Positions 1 through 7,783 are shown, counted from the stretch's first letter. The stretch: 9,483 nucleotides of DNA from Methylocystaceae bacterium (GCA_003105285.1 PQAN01000134.1:1-9483), one strand, 5' to 3'. Notes: generated by a model not told the origin, from the letters alone. A program made the numbers and translations.

Positions 1-32
1 AGCAACAACCAGAATTCTCGTCGTTGCTCTGG

Positions 33-70
33 ATTCCCGGTCAGGCCTTCGGCCTGCCGGGAATGACAAC
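33..70. repeat. REP-like palindrome, 'ccgggaatgac' family, copy 1
   Basis: Positions 33-64 form a near-perfect stem-loop. attcccgg (33-40) pairs with ccgggaat (57-64), and caggcc (42-47) pairs with ggcctg (51-56), with one bulged t at 41 and a ttc loop. The right arm continues as 'gacaac' to position 70. This right end (57-70) recurs in inverted orientation at 7640-7653. There is no T-run after the stem, so a simple intrinsic terminator is unlikely. Such short dispersed extragenic palindromes are common in alphaproteobacterial genomes; assignment to a REP family is inferred from two copies in this window. Confidence 0.65.
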
Positions 71-134
71 GGCAAGGGCTCTTGGTTTTCGTCCGGGCTC
101 TGAAGGCTCGCTCTCCATCGAGCGAAGGCTGGAG

Positions 135-159
135 CGTTTCCGGCCGGCGCCGGAAAACG
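135..159. other. GC-rich hairpin upstream of gshB
   Basis: tttccggc (137-144) pairs perfectly with gccggaaa (149-156) around a cggc loop. Two more pairs (135-136 with 158-159) form if a157 is bulged out. It lies about 115 bp before the gshB start codon. A role in mRNA leader structure or as part of a decayed palindromic repeat is possible, but nothing in the sequence decides this. Confidence 0.3.
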
Positions 160-275
160 AGCGCTTTCGCGCCGAGCCGAAACGGGTTAGTTGCTGACCG
201 GATCGGCCTATGAGCGTCGCGCATCGGCGCGCATCGCTGCGATTCGCCGCGCCCAGTTTGACGAGACCTGCCGCC

Positions 276-1232
276 ATGATCGACGTCGCGGTCCAGATGG
301 ACCCTCTCGAAAAAATCAATTTCGCCGGCGACTCGACCTTCGCGCTGATGCTCGAGGCGCAGCGGCGCGGCTGCCGGCTGTGGCACTACACGCCGGACAG
401 GCTGTCGCTCGACGGCGGCGCGCTGAAGGCGGTCGCACATTACATCACCGTCTTCGACGATCCGTCGCGCTACTACGAACTCGGCCCGTCGCGCGAACTC
501 GATCTCTCGGCGGTCGATGTCGTGCTGTTGCGCCAGGACCCGCCGTTCGATCTCGCCTATATCACGTCGACGCATTTTCTCGAGAAGATCCAGTCGCGCG
601 TGCTGGTCGTCAATGACCCGGCCAATGTCCGCAACGCGCCCGAGAAAATCTTCGTCATGGAGTTCCCCGACCTCATGCCGCCGACGCTGCTCACGCGCGA
701 ACGCGGGGCGATCGAGGCGTTCCGCGCCGAGCACGGCGAGATCGTCATGAAGCCGCTCTACGGCCACGGCGGCGCGAGCGTCTTCAAGGTGGCGACGAGC
801 GACCCGAATTTCGGCTCGCTGTTCGATCTCTTCAGCACGACCTTTCGTGAGCCCTGGGTCGTGCAGCAATTCCTGCCGGCCGTGAGCGAGGGCGACAAGC
901 GCATTCTGCTCGTCGACGGCGAAGCGCTCGGCGCGATCAACCGCATCCCGGCCGAAAACGACATTCGCTCCAATATGGTGCGCGGCGGAGCGGCGGCCGC
1001 GACGGCGCTGACCGACCGCGAGCGCGAGATTTGCGCGCGGCTCGGCCCGGAGCTGAAGAGGCGCGGCCTGCTGTTCGTCGGCATCGACGTCATCGACGGC
1101 TATCTCACCGAGATCAACGTCACCTCGCCGACCGGGCTGCGGGCCTTGAGCCGCCTCGGCGGCCCAGATCTCGCCGCGCCGATCCTCGACGCCATCGAAG
1201 CGAAGCTGCGCAATCTACGAAAAAATGCCTGA
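276..1232 (+). CDS. gshB: Glutathione synthetase (ATP-grasp), GshB
   Basis: This cytoplasmic enzyme joins gamma-glutamylcysteine and glycine with ATP to give glutathione, the second step of glutathione synthesis. The 318-residue product matches the usual length of about 315 residues. The N-terminal prokaryotic GSH-synthetase domain contains RQDPPFD (residues 86-92). The ATP-grasp part carries the glycine-rich MKPLYGHGG (158-166) and the metal/substrate segment EINVTSPTG (279-287). I chose ATG 276 because MIDVAVQMDP matches the family's conserved N-terminus; an in-frame ATG at 210 would add 22 Arg/Ala-rich residues that look non-coding. The Shine-Dalgarno sequence before 276 is weak. The last codons overlap the glnD start by 8 bp, so the two genes are probably co-transcribed and translationally coupled. 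Family assignment is very secure. Confidence 0.96.
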   Translation: MIDVAVQMDPLEKINFAGDSTFALMLEAQRRGCRLWHYTPDRLSLDGGALKAVAHYITVFDDPSRYYELGPSRELDLSAVDVVLLRQDPPFDLAYITSTHFLEKIQSRVLVVNDPANVRNAPEKIFVMEFPDLMPPTLLTRERGAIEAFRAEHGEIVMKPLYGHGGASVFKVATSDPNFGSLFDLFSTTFREPWVVQQFLPAVSEGDKRILLVDGEALGAINRIPAENDIRSNMVRGGAAAATALTDREREICARLGPELKRRGLLFVGIDVIDGYLTEINVTSPTGLRALSRLGGPDLAAPILDAIEAKLRNLRKNA

Positions 1233-4074
1233 ACCGCGCATGACGAGCGCGCCGCCCGCGCGCGACGAGAGCCAGGCCGTACGACGCCGACGCGCGCCGA
1301 GCGCCGCGGGCGTGCGGGCGGAGCTCGGCGAGAAAATCGCGGCGGCGAGCCTCGAGGCGAAGTCCAACGACAGCCTGCGCGCGAGCGTCGTCGAGCTATT
1401 GCGCGCGACGCTCGGCGAAGGCCACCTGAAGGCGCGCGCCTATCTCGACGCGAACGGCAAGGGAATGGCTTGCGCCGGATATTTGTCCGACCTCGAGGAC
1501 GAGATCATCGGCGCGATCTACGACTATGTCGTGCGCTACGTCTATGTCGCCGACAATCCGACCTTCGGCGAACGCCTGACCATCGTCGCGGTCGGCGGAT
1601 ATGGGCGCGCCACGCTCGCGCCGGGCTCCGACATCGACCTGCTGTTCCTGCTGCCCTACAAGCAGACGCCCTGGGGCGAGAGCGTTGTCGAGGCGATCCT
1701 CTACGTCTTGTGGGACCTGCGCCAGAAGGTCGGGCATTCGAGCCGCTCGGTGGCCGAATGCCTGCGTCAGGCGCGCGCCGACATCACCATCCGCACGACG
1801 ATTCTCGAGGCGCGATTCATTCTCGGCAACGCCGACCTCTTTCGCGAATTGCTCGCCAGTTTCGACCGCGAGATCATGCGCGCCGACACACGCGAATTCG
1901 TCGCGGCGAAACTGGCCGAACGCGACCAGCGCGTCTCGCGCGCGGGTTCGTCGCGCTATCTCGTCGAGCCGAATGTGAAGGAAGGCAAGGGGGGATTGCG
2001 CGATCTCCACACGCTGTTCTGGATCGCCAAATATGTCTATCGCGTGCGCGAGCCGAAGGAGCTCGTGGCCGCCGGCCTGTTCACGCGCGCCGAATATGCG
2101 CTGTTCGAGCGCTGCGAAGAATTCCTGTGGCGCGTGCGCTGCCAGATGCATTTTTCCACCGGCCGCCCCGAAGAGCGCCTCACCTTCGACCTGCAACCGA
2201 CCATAGCGTCGAAATTCGGCTATCACGATCGCGGCGGACTGACGCGCACCGAGCGCTTCATGAAGCACTATTTCCTCGTCGCCAAGGACGTCGGCGATCT
2301 GACGGCGATCGTCTGCGCGGCGCTGGAGGAGCGCCAGGCCAAGCCCCGCGCCATGCTCGATCGCGTGCTCGGCCGTTTGCGGCGACGCACGCCCAAAATG
2401 CCGGCCGGCGACTTCGCGATCGACCATGATCGCGTGAGCGTCGCCGACGAGCAGATTTTCGAGCGCGATCCGGTCAATATCGTCAAGCTGTTCTGGACGG
2501 CGGACCATTATGGATTGGCGATCCATCCGGACGCCGTCCGCGCCGTCACGCGCTCGCTTCGCAAGATCGACGCCGATCTGCGCGCGAACACGGAAGCCAA
2601 CCGGCTGTTCCTCGATATTCTGCTCTCCCGCAACACGACCGAGACCGTCCTGCGGCGCATGAACGAGACGGGCGTGCTGGGGCGCTTCATTCCGGATTTC
2701 GGGCGCATCGTGGCGATGATGCAATTCAACATGTATCATCACTACACCGTCGACGAGCATCTGCTGCGCGCCGTCGGCGCTCTGTCCGATCTCGAATCGG
2801 GCCGCGGCCCCAAGCAGGCCGCGCTCGCCAGCGACATCCTGCCGACCATCGTCAACCGCAAGGTCCTCTATCTCGGCTTGCTGCTGCACGACATCGCCAA
2901 AGGCCGCAAGGAGGATCACTCGCACGCCGGGGCGCAGGTCGCCCATGCGCTCTGCCCGCGGCTCGGCTTCACTCAGGCGGAGACCGACAGCGTCGCCTGG
3001 CTCGTCGAGCATCATCTGCTGATGTCGAGCATCGCGCAGAGCCGCGACCTCTCGGACCGGCGCACCATCGAGAATTTCGCTTCTGTCGTGCAGACGATGG
3101 AGCGCCTCAAAATGCTGCTCGTCTTGACGATGTGCGACATCAACGCCGTCGGTCCGAATGTCCTCGACGCCTGGAAAGCGCAATTGCTGAGCGTGCTCTA
3201 TTGGGAGACGGAAGTGGTGCTCGGCGGCGGCCATTCGGCGGCCGACCGCAAGAGCCGCGTCGCGCTGGCGAAAGACGAGCTGCGCGCGGCGCTCGCCGAT
3301 TGGAGCGAGGACGAATTCGCATCCTACGCGCAACGTCATTACCCGCCCTATTGGCTGAAGACCGATCTCGCGCGCAAGCTGCGGCACGCGAAGCTGTTGC
3401 GCGAACTGAACCACGCAAAGGCGCCGCTCGTCACCACGGTCGATCTCGACACGACGCGCGGGGCCGTCGAACTGACGGTCGTCGCGCAGGACCATCGGCG
3501 TCTTCTGTCGATCATCGCCGGCGCCTGCGCGGCGAGCGGCGCCAATATCGTCGACGCGCATATCTTCACCACGGCGGACGGGCTGGCGCTCGACACGATC
3601 TTCTTCTCGCGCGCCTTCGAGCGCGACGAGGACGAGCTGCGCCGCGCGCGCCGCATCGCCGATTTCATCGAGAAGGCGCTGCGGGGCGAGATCGTGATTT
3701 CGGACGCGGTCCAGGCGAGAAGCGCCAATGCGCGCTCCTCCGCCGCCGCCTTCGAAATCGTCCCGGACGTCGTGCTGGACAACAGCTTCTCGAATGTGGC
3801 GACGGTGATCGAAGTCTCCGGCCTCGATCGCGTCGGCCTGCTGTTCGACCTCACCAACGCCATCTCGAAGCTCAATCTCAATATCGGCTCGGCCCATATC
3901 GTGACCTTCGGCGAACGGGCGGTGGACGCCTTCTATGTAACAGATCTCACCGGCGGAAAAATTCTGTCGCCCGCCCGCCAGGCGGCGATCAAACGCCAAT
4001 TGCTCGAGGTCTTCGCGCCCGCCGAGGGCAAGCGCGGCGAAGGCTCGAGGGCCACGGGCCCGCAGCCGACTTGA
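1225..4074 (+). CDS. glnD: Bifunctional [protein-PII] uridylyltransferase / uridylyl-removing enzyme, GlnD
   Basis: GlnD senses glutamine and adds UMP to, or removes it from, the PII proteins (GlnB/GlnK), setting glutamine synthetase activity and nitrogen-regulated transcription. The 949-residue product is full length for the family. In order it has a nucleotidyltransferase domain with GGYGR (124-128) and the metal-binding acids of GSDID (D136, D138); the family motif KEGKGGLRDLH (about 252-262); an HD domain for UMP removal with H505-H506, HD at 555-556 and EHH at 595-597; and two C-terminal ACT domains (about 750-830 and 858-935) that bind glutamine. All key residues are present. The start at ATG 1225 lies inside the gshB end; ATG 1240 (residue 6) is an alternative. 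No strong Shine-Dalgarno sequence is seen, which fits translational coupling to gshB. A long frame on the opposite strand is a codon-bias shadow. Confidence 0.97.
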   Translation: MPEPRMTSAPPARDESQAVRRRRAPSAAGVRAELGEKIAAASLEAKSNDSLRASVVELLRATLGEGHLKARAYLDANGKGMACAGYLSDLEDEIIGAIYDYVVRYVYVADNPTFGERLTIVAVGGYGRATLAPGSDIDLLFLLPYKQTPWGESVVEAILYVLWDLRQKVGHSSRSVAECLRQARADITIRTTILEARFILGNADLFRELLASFDREIMRADTREFVAAKLAERDQRVSRAGSSRYLVEPNVKEGKGGLRDLHTLFWIAKYVYRVREPKELVAAGLFTRAEYALFERCEEFLWRVRCQMHFSTGRPEERLTFDLQPTIASKFGYHDRGGLTRTERFMKHYFLVAKDVGDLTAIVCAALEERQAKPRAMLDRVLGRLRRRTPKMPAGDFAIDHDRVSVADEQIFERDPVNIVKLFWTADHYGLAIHPDAVRAVTRSLRKIDADLRANTEANRLFLDILLSRNTTETVLRRMNETGVLGRFIPDFGRIVAMMQFNMYHHYTVDEHLLRAVGALSDLESGRGPKQAALASDILPTIVNRKVLYLGLLLHDIAKGRKEDHSHAGAQVAHALCPRLGFTQAETDSVAWLVEHHLLMSSIAQSRDLSDRRTIENFASVVQTMERLKMLLVLTMCDINAVGPNVLDAWKAQLLSVLYWETEVVLGGGHSAADRKSRVALAKDELRAALADWSEDEFASYAQRHYPPYWLKTDLARKLRHAKLLRELNHAKAPLVTTVDLDTTRGAVELTVVAQDHRRLLSIIAGACAASGANIVDAHIFTTADGLALDTIFFSRAFERDEDELRRARRIADFIEKALRGEIVISDAVQARSANARSSAAAFEIVPDVVLDNSFSNVATVIEVSGLDRVGLLFDLTNAISKLNLNIGSAHIVTFGERAVDAFYVTDLTGGKILSPARQAAIKRQLLEVFAPAEGKRGEGSRATGPQPT

Positions 4075-4129
4075 TTTCCGGCGCCCCAGCGCTGATATCG
4101 GGGACATTTCGAGGTCAACGGAAGAGATC

Positions 4130-4759
4130 ATGAGCGACGATAAGAAAAGCGAGACGACGCCCGAGCAAAATGCCGAAGACGCCCGACTCAAACCCGCGCG
4201 GGCGGGGGGCGGGAAGGACGCCGCCTCCTCGCTGGCTCAACCGGGAGCGGAGTCCGACATCGCCGAGCCGGAGCCCTTCACCGAACTGGAAAATCTCTAT
4301 GCGGAGAATGCGAGCCTCAAGGACAAGGTGCTGCGCACCCTCGCCGATATGGAGAACCTGCGGCGGCGCACCGAGAAAGAGGTCGCCGACGCCAAGATTT
4401 ACGGTGTCGCCAATTTTGCCCGCGAAATGCTGACATTCGCCGATAATCTGCGCCGCGCCGTCGAGAGCGCGCCCGCGGCGGCGCGCGAGAATCTCGACCA
4501 GAGCGTCGTCACGCTGATCGAAGGCGTGGAGCTCACCGAACGGGACTTTCTCGCCCGCCTCGCGCGGTTCGGCATCAAGAAGATCGAGGCGCAGGGCCAG
4601 CGCTTCGACCCCAATCACCACGAAGCGCTGTTCGAAATCCCCGACGAATCCGTCGCGCATGGGACGGTTATGCAAGTCGTCGAGCCCGGTTATCTCATCG
4701 GCGAACGCGTGCTGCGTCCGGCCAAGGTCGGGATATCCAGAGGCGGGCCGAAGGGGTGA
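4130..4759 (+). CDS. grpE: GrpE, nucleotide exchange factor of DnaK
   Basis: GrpE is the cytoplasmic co-chaperone that releases ADP from DnaK and acts as a thermosensor. The 209-residue protein has a charged, probably disordered N-terminus (1-45), a long dimerising helix (about 48-110) containing the family signature DMENLRRRTEKE (about 73-84) and then FAREMLTFADNLRRA, and a C-terminal beta domain (about 155-205) with HEALFEIPDE (from residue 164) and VEPGYLIGERVLRPAKVGIS. The ATG at 4130 follows a purine-rich ggaagag (4120-4126) at short spacing. It lies 55 bp after glnD with no terminator between, so read-through from gshB-glnD is plausible. I see no heat-shock (sigma-32) promoter in that gap. 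dnaK and dnaJ are not beside it. The gene is intact and the assignment is secure. Confidence 0.96.
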   Translation: MSDDKKSETTPEQNAEDARLKPARAGGGKDAASSLAQPGAESDIAEPEPFTELENLYAENASLKDKVLRTLADMENLRRRTEKEVADAKIYGVANFAREMLTFADNLRRAVESAPAAARENLDQSVVTLIEGVELTERDFLARLARFGIKKIEAQGQRFDPNHHEALFEIPDESVAHGTVMQVVEPGYLIGERVLRPAKVGISRGGPKG

Positions 4760-4772
4760 GCGCCCCGCCCTT

Positions 4773-4851
4773 CGTCATTGCGAGCGAAGCGAAGCAATCC
4801 AGAAGCCGTGGGGCGGCCCCTGGATTGCTTCGCCTTCGGCTTGCAATGACG
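4773..4851. repeat. Large REP-like palindrome between convergent grpE and corA
   Basis: The left arm (4773-4802) begins cgtcattgcgagcgaagcg and ends aagcaatccag. The right arm (4820-4851) is its imperfect inverse, starting ctggattgcttcgcc and ending ttgcaatgacg. The 15 bases at the inner end are almost perfectly complementary and the outer ends also match; the middle of the arms differs by two extra bases and a few changes. The loop is about 17 nt. It sits just after the grpE stop (4757-4759) and 16 bp before the corA stop on the other strand. It could protect mRNA 3' ends or stop transcription from both sides, although no clear T-run follows. I recall this sequence type as a common dispersed palindrome of Hyphomicrobiales genomes; that is memory, not a search. 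Confidence 0.85.
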
Positions 4852-4867
4852 GGGCCTCGGCGACAGC

Positions 4868-5875
4868 TCACAACCACCCGTTGCGGCGGAAACGCCAGTA
4901 GAGCGTGACGCAGACCGTGACGATCGCGCCGAGAACGAAGAAATAGCCGTTTCTCCATTCGAGCTCCGGCATGTTCTTGAAGTTCATGCCGTAGATGCCG
5001 GCGATCGCCGTCGGCACAGCGAGAATCGCCGCCCAAGCCGCCAGACGGCGCTCGATATAAGTCTGCTGGATCTGTCCGTTCATCATACTCGCCTCGAAGG
5101 CGAAGGCGAGGACCTCGCGCAATGTGGCGATCCCCTCGCGGACGCGGAGGATATGGTCGGTGACGTCGCGAAAATGCGGTCGCATTTTCGCGTCGATGGG
5201 CATGACCTCCGCATGCTCGAGCCGATGGCAGACGTCGACCAGCGGCGCGACGGCGTTGCCGAGCCGCAAAAGATCGCGCCGCAACGTGTAGAGGCGGTCG
5301 ATCTGCCCTTTTTGCGGCGGGTTGGTGAGAATATCGTCCTCGATCGCCTCGACCTCCGCATTGATCGTGGCGAGCACGGGGAAGTAGTTGTCCACGATGA
5401 AATCGAGGATGGCGTAGACGATGTAGTCCTCCCCCTCCGACAGGCCGACCGGCGCGGCCTCGCATCTTTCGCGCACTTGCGCATAGGATTTCGAGGCGCC
5501 GTGCCGGATCGACGCCACATAGCCCTTGCCGACGAACAGATGCGTCTCGCCGAAGGCGATGCGGCCGTCCTCCATCTGCGCCGTTCGCGCGACAATGAAC
5601 AGACCGTCCCCATATTGCTCGAGCTTGGGATATTGATGGGCCTTTTCCGCGTCCTCGATGGCGAGCGGATGCAGATCGAACTGCCGCTGCACGCGCTGAA
5701 GCAGGTCGCGCGAGGGTTCATAGAGGCCGATCCAGACGACATGGCCCGCGCGCCTCGACCAGGCGCCGGCGTCCTCGATCGCGATATCGGCGAGCCTCTT
5801 GCCGCTGGCGTAGACCGCGGCGGCGACGACGCCGGGCTCGACGCCCGCCCGGTCGAAAGCGATCGATTTGTCCAT
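4868..5875 (-). CDS. corA: CorA-family magnesium/cobalt channel
   Basis: This is an inner-membrane pentameric channel for Mg2+ and other divalent metals. With the start at ATG 5873-5875 the product has 335 residues. The large N-terminal cytoplasmic domain includes WIGLYEPSRDLLQRVQ and HPLAIEDAEKAHQYPKLEQY, typical of CorA. At the C-terminus are TM1 (about 278-297) ending in the diagnostic GMN selectivity motif (296-298), a short outer loop with the MPEL segment (302-305), TM2 (about 311-327) and a basic tail. An in-frame GTG at 5909-5911 would add 12 residues and has a slightly better AAGG ribosome site, so the start is uncertain. The gene converges on grpE and diverges from degP. No Mg2+-sensing leader is visible in the short upstream gap. 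Family assignment is secure; the preferred metal cannot be told. Confidence 0.93.
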   Translation of the reverse strand: MDKSIAFDRAGVEPGVVAAAVYASGKRLADIAIEDAGAWSRRAGHVVWIGLYEPSRDLLQRVQRQFDLHPLAIEDAEKAHQYPKLEQYGDGLFIVARTAQMEDGRIAFGETHLFVGKGYVASIRHGASKSYAQVRERCEAAPVGLSEGEDYIVYAILDFIVDNYFPVLATINAEVEAIEDDILTNPPQKGQIDRLYTLRRDLLRLGNAVAPLVDVCHRLEHAEVMPIDAKMRPHFRDVTDHILRVREGIATLREVLAFAFEASMMNGQIQQTYIERRLAAWAAILAVPTAIAGIYGMNFKNMPELEWRNGYFFVLGAIVTVCVTLYWRFRRNGWL

Positions 5876-5941
5876 GTTTCGCCCGCCCTTTTCCAGCTTT
5901 CGCCCCTTCACGAGCGCTACCTTACGAAAGTTTCATCCGCC

Positions 5942-5954
5942 CGCCACTGTGGCG
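5942..5954. promoter_or_regulatory. 13-nt palindrome in the corA/degP divergent gap
   Basis: cgccac (5942-5947) and gtggcg (5949-5954) form a perfect inverted repeat around a single t. It lies in the only divergent intergenic region of the window, between the corA start and the degP start, where promoters of both genes must be. It could be a dimer-binding operator, but 6-bp arms arise easily by chance in DNA this GC-rich, and I recognise no known regulator site. Confidence 0.2.
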
Positions 5955-6034
5955 TAAGCCGCGCGACCCCATCTTCAACGTCGAAAGGCGGACAGCCCGC
6001 CTCGCCCTCGCGCTCTCTCTGAGAGGAACGGGCA

Positions 6035-6041
6035 GAGGGAG
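6035..6041 (+). promoter_or_regulatory. Ribosome binding site of degP
   Basis: The purine run gagggag lies 4 nt before ATG 6046 and 10 nt before the in-frame ATG 6052. The spacing therefore fits the second ATG about as well as the first, so the protein may start at residue 1 or 3. Confidence 0.6.
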
Positions 6042-6045
6042 ATCG

Positions 6046-7611
6046 ATGGAGATGGTTCACATGACCTTTCCCCTAGTTTCGCGCCACGCTCGCGCCCTGA
6101 CGCAAACGGCGCGCTGGCGCCGGCCGCAGGGTCGTCCGTTCCGCATGGCGCTGATGTCCACGGCGGCCGCCTTCGCGCTCGGCGCGACGCTGACGACGCC
6201 TTTGTTCCCCACCCTCGCGAAGGCGGAGGCGCCGCTCGCCCAGAGCCAGGCCGCGCAGCCGGCCGCCGGGCCCGCCTCCTTCGCCGACGTCGCGGAACGC
6301 GTGAAGCCGGCCGTCGTCGCCATCAAGACGAAGGCCGTCGAAAGCGGTCCCGAGGACGGCTTCGGTCCGCCCGACCTGTCGCCGGACGACCCCCTCTATC
6401 GCTTCTTCAAACGCTTCGGCGAAGTTCCCGGCGGCGGCCGTCGCGAAAAGCACGTCACCCAAGCGCAAGGCTCGGGCTTCGTCATCACGGCTGACGGCTA
6501 TGTCGTGACGAACAATCATGTCGTCGAACATGCGACCCAGGTCGAGGTGACGTTCGACGACGGCCGCACGCTGCCGGCCAAGATCATCGGAACCGACAAG
6601 CGCACCGATCTGGCCCTGCTGAAGATCAACGACGGCAATAATCTCCCCCATGTCGACTGGGCGACGGCGAGCCCGCGCGTCGGCGACTGGGTGCTCGCCG
6701 TCGGCAATCCCTTCGGCCTCGGCGGCACGGTGACGGCCGGCATCGTCTCGGCGCGCGGCCGCGACATCGGCGCCGGCCCCTATGACGATTTTCTGCAGAT
6801 CGACGCCCCGGTCAATCGCGGCAATTCCGGCGGTCCCTCCTTCGACAATCGCGGCCAGGTGATCGGCGTGAACACGGCGATCTATTCGCCGTCGGGCGGC
6901 TCGGTCGGCATCGGCTTCGCCATTCCGGCGGAGGTCGCCAAGGATGTCGTCGCGGCGTTGAAGGAACGCGGCGTCGTGGCGCGCGGCTGGATCGGCGTGC
7001 AAATCCAGCAGATCACGCCGGAGATCGCCGACAGCCTCGGGCTGAAGTCGACGAAGGGCGCGCTCGTCGCCCAGCCCCAGCGCGGCGGACCAGCAGAACA
7101 GGCCGGCCTGAAATCGGGCGACGTCATCACCGCCGTCGACGGCGCCAAGATCGACGGGCCGCGCGAACTGGCGCGCCGAATCGCCGCTCTCGGCCCCGGC
7201 AAGACGGCCGAACTGACCTATCTTCGCGGCGGCTCGGAAAAATCGGCGAAGCTGAAGCTCGGCACGCTGCCCGCCGAAAAGGAGGCGGCGCTCGAGAACC
7301 ACGATGACGTCGAACAAGGCTCCGCCCTCGCCTCTTACGGCCTCGAGATCGCGCCCGCCTCCGAACTGCGCGGCAGAGAAGCCGAGGGACTCATCGTCGT
7401 CGGCATCGATCCTTCCGGCGTCGCCGCGCAAAAGGGTCTGCGGCAAGGCGACGTGATCCTGGAGGCGAACGGCCAAGCGTTGAGAGCGCGCGGCGATCTG
7501 CAGGCGGCGATCGAAGCCGTCAAGAAAGAGGGCCGCAAATCGGTGCTGCTGCGGGTGAAATCGCCGGAGGGCACGCGTTTCGTCGCGCTGTCCGTCAATC
7601 CGGCGTCTTAA
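6046..7611 (+). CDS. degP: Do-family periplasmic serine endopeptidase (DegP/DegQ-like)
   Basis: This envelope protease/chaperone degrades or refolds damaged periplasmic proteins. The 521-residue product has an unusually long basic N-region (1-33), then a hydrophobic signal segment (about 34-58) ending in AKA, with likely cleavage after A60. The trypsin-like domain has the full catalytic triad: H158 in TNNHVV, D188 in RTDLALLKI and S261 in GNSGGPS. Two PDZ domains follow, about 310-405 (with GLKSGDVITAVDG) and 428-519 (with GLRQGDVILEANG), ending NPAS. The start at ATG 6046 is supported by a purine-rich ribosome site; ATG 6052, 6061 or 6145 are possible. ATG 6145 would give a signal peptide of normal length but has a poorer ribosome site. 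The gene diverges from corA and precedes a two-component system. DegP and DegQ cannot be separated from sequence alone. Confidence 0.95.
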   Translation: MEMVHMTFPLVSRHARALTQTARWRRPQGRPFRMALMSTAAAFALGATLTTPLFPTLAKAEAPLAQSQAAQPAAGPASFADVAERVKPAVVAIKTKAVESGPEDGFGPPDLSPDDPLYRFFKRFGEVPGGGRREKHVTQAQGSGFVITADGYVVTNNHVVEHATQVEVTFDDGRTLPAKIIGTDKRTDLALLKINDGNNLPHVDWATASPRVGDWVLAVGNPFGLGGTVTAGIVSARGRDIGAGPYDDFLQIDAPVNRGNSGGPSFDNRGQVIGVNTAIYSPSGGSVGIGFAIPAEVAKDVVAALKERGVVARGWIGVQIQQITPEIADSLGLKSTKGALVAQPQRGGPAEQAGLKSGDVITAVDGAKIDGPRELARRIAALGPGKTAELTYLRGGSEKSAKLKLGTLPAEKEAALENHDDVEQGSALASYGLEIAPASELRGREAEGLIVVGIDPSGVAAQKGLRQGDVILEANGQALRARGDLQAAIEAVKKEGRKSVLLRVKSPEGTRFVALSVNPAS

Positions 7612-7639
7612 CGGCTCGCGTCGCGTCAGTCGAAAGGCC

Positions 7640-7680
7640 GTTGTCATTCCCGGAAAGCCGAGCGCCTGACCGGGAATGAC
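7640..7680. repeat. REP-like palindrome, 'ccgggaatgac' family, copy 2
   Basis: gtcattcccgg (7643-7653) pairs perfectly over 11 bp with ccgggaatgac (7670-7680) around a 16-nt interior. The left end (7640-7653, gttgtcattcccgg) is the exact inverse of 57-70, and the cgcctgaccgggaat end resembles the inverse of the left half of copy 1. It begins 28 nt after the degP stop codon. No T-run follows, so an mRNA 3'-end stabiliser or inert REP-like element is more likely than an intrinsic terminator. Confidence 0.65.
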
Positions 7681-7783
7681 GCTCCGGCAAATTAATCGAC
7701 GCGGTCCAAAAGAGCTTCTTGCGCGGGGCGTCGCCCATGCCCCACACCCCCGCCAGCGGCGGCCCCGCGCATGGAAGAGAGCG

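Larger units (their letters stand above)
1..275. other. Non-coding region upstream of gshB with small hairpins
   Basis: No convincing gene is visible here. The open frames that cross it have no family-like sequence and read through palindromes. Visible structures are a weak hairpin at the extreme left (1-9 with 20-28, one mismatch), the REP-like palindrome at 33-64, a 6-bp inverted repeat (108-113 with 120-125) and a GC-rich hairpin at 135-159. Any promoter of the gshB-glnD unit should lie here or further left, but I see no clear -35/-10 pair. The upstream neighbour is outside the window. Confidence 0.6.

Noticed and set aside
41..319. 92-codon minus-strand frame upstream of gshB
   Set aside because: It reads through the palindrome (giving the typical VIPGRPKA translation of such repeats), overlaps the gshB start and has no conserved features.
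4075..4129. Heat-shock (sigma-32) promoter before grpE
   Set aside because: The 55-bp gap shows no CTTGAA-like and CCCAT-like pair at suitable spacing.
1396..4191. 931-codon open frame on the minus strand opposite glnD
   Set aside because: It is codon-aligned with glnD, so its stops would need TTA, CTA or TCA in glnD, codons avoided in GC-rich genes. The product is Arg/Ala/Asp-rich without any recognisable domain, while glnD is fully explained by its family.
7666..7696. Possible promoter (ctgacc and aaatta, 17-bp spacing) after degP
   Set aside because: Both boxes match the consensus poorly, and the stretch is notable only for being AT-richer than its surroundings. It could start the leader RNA, but the sequence does not support a call.
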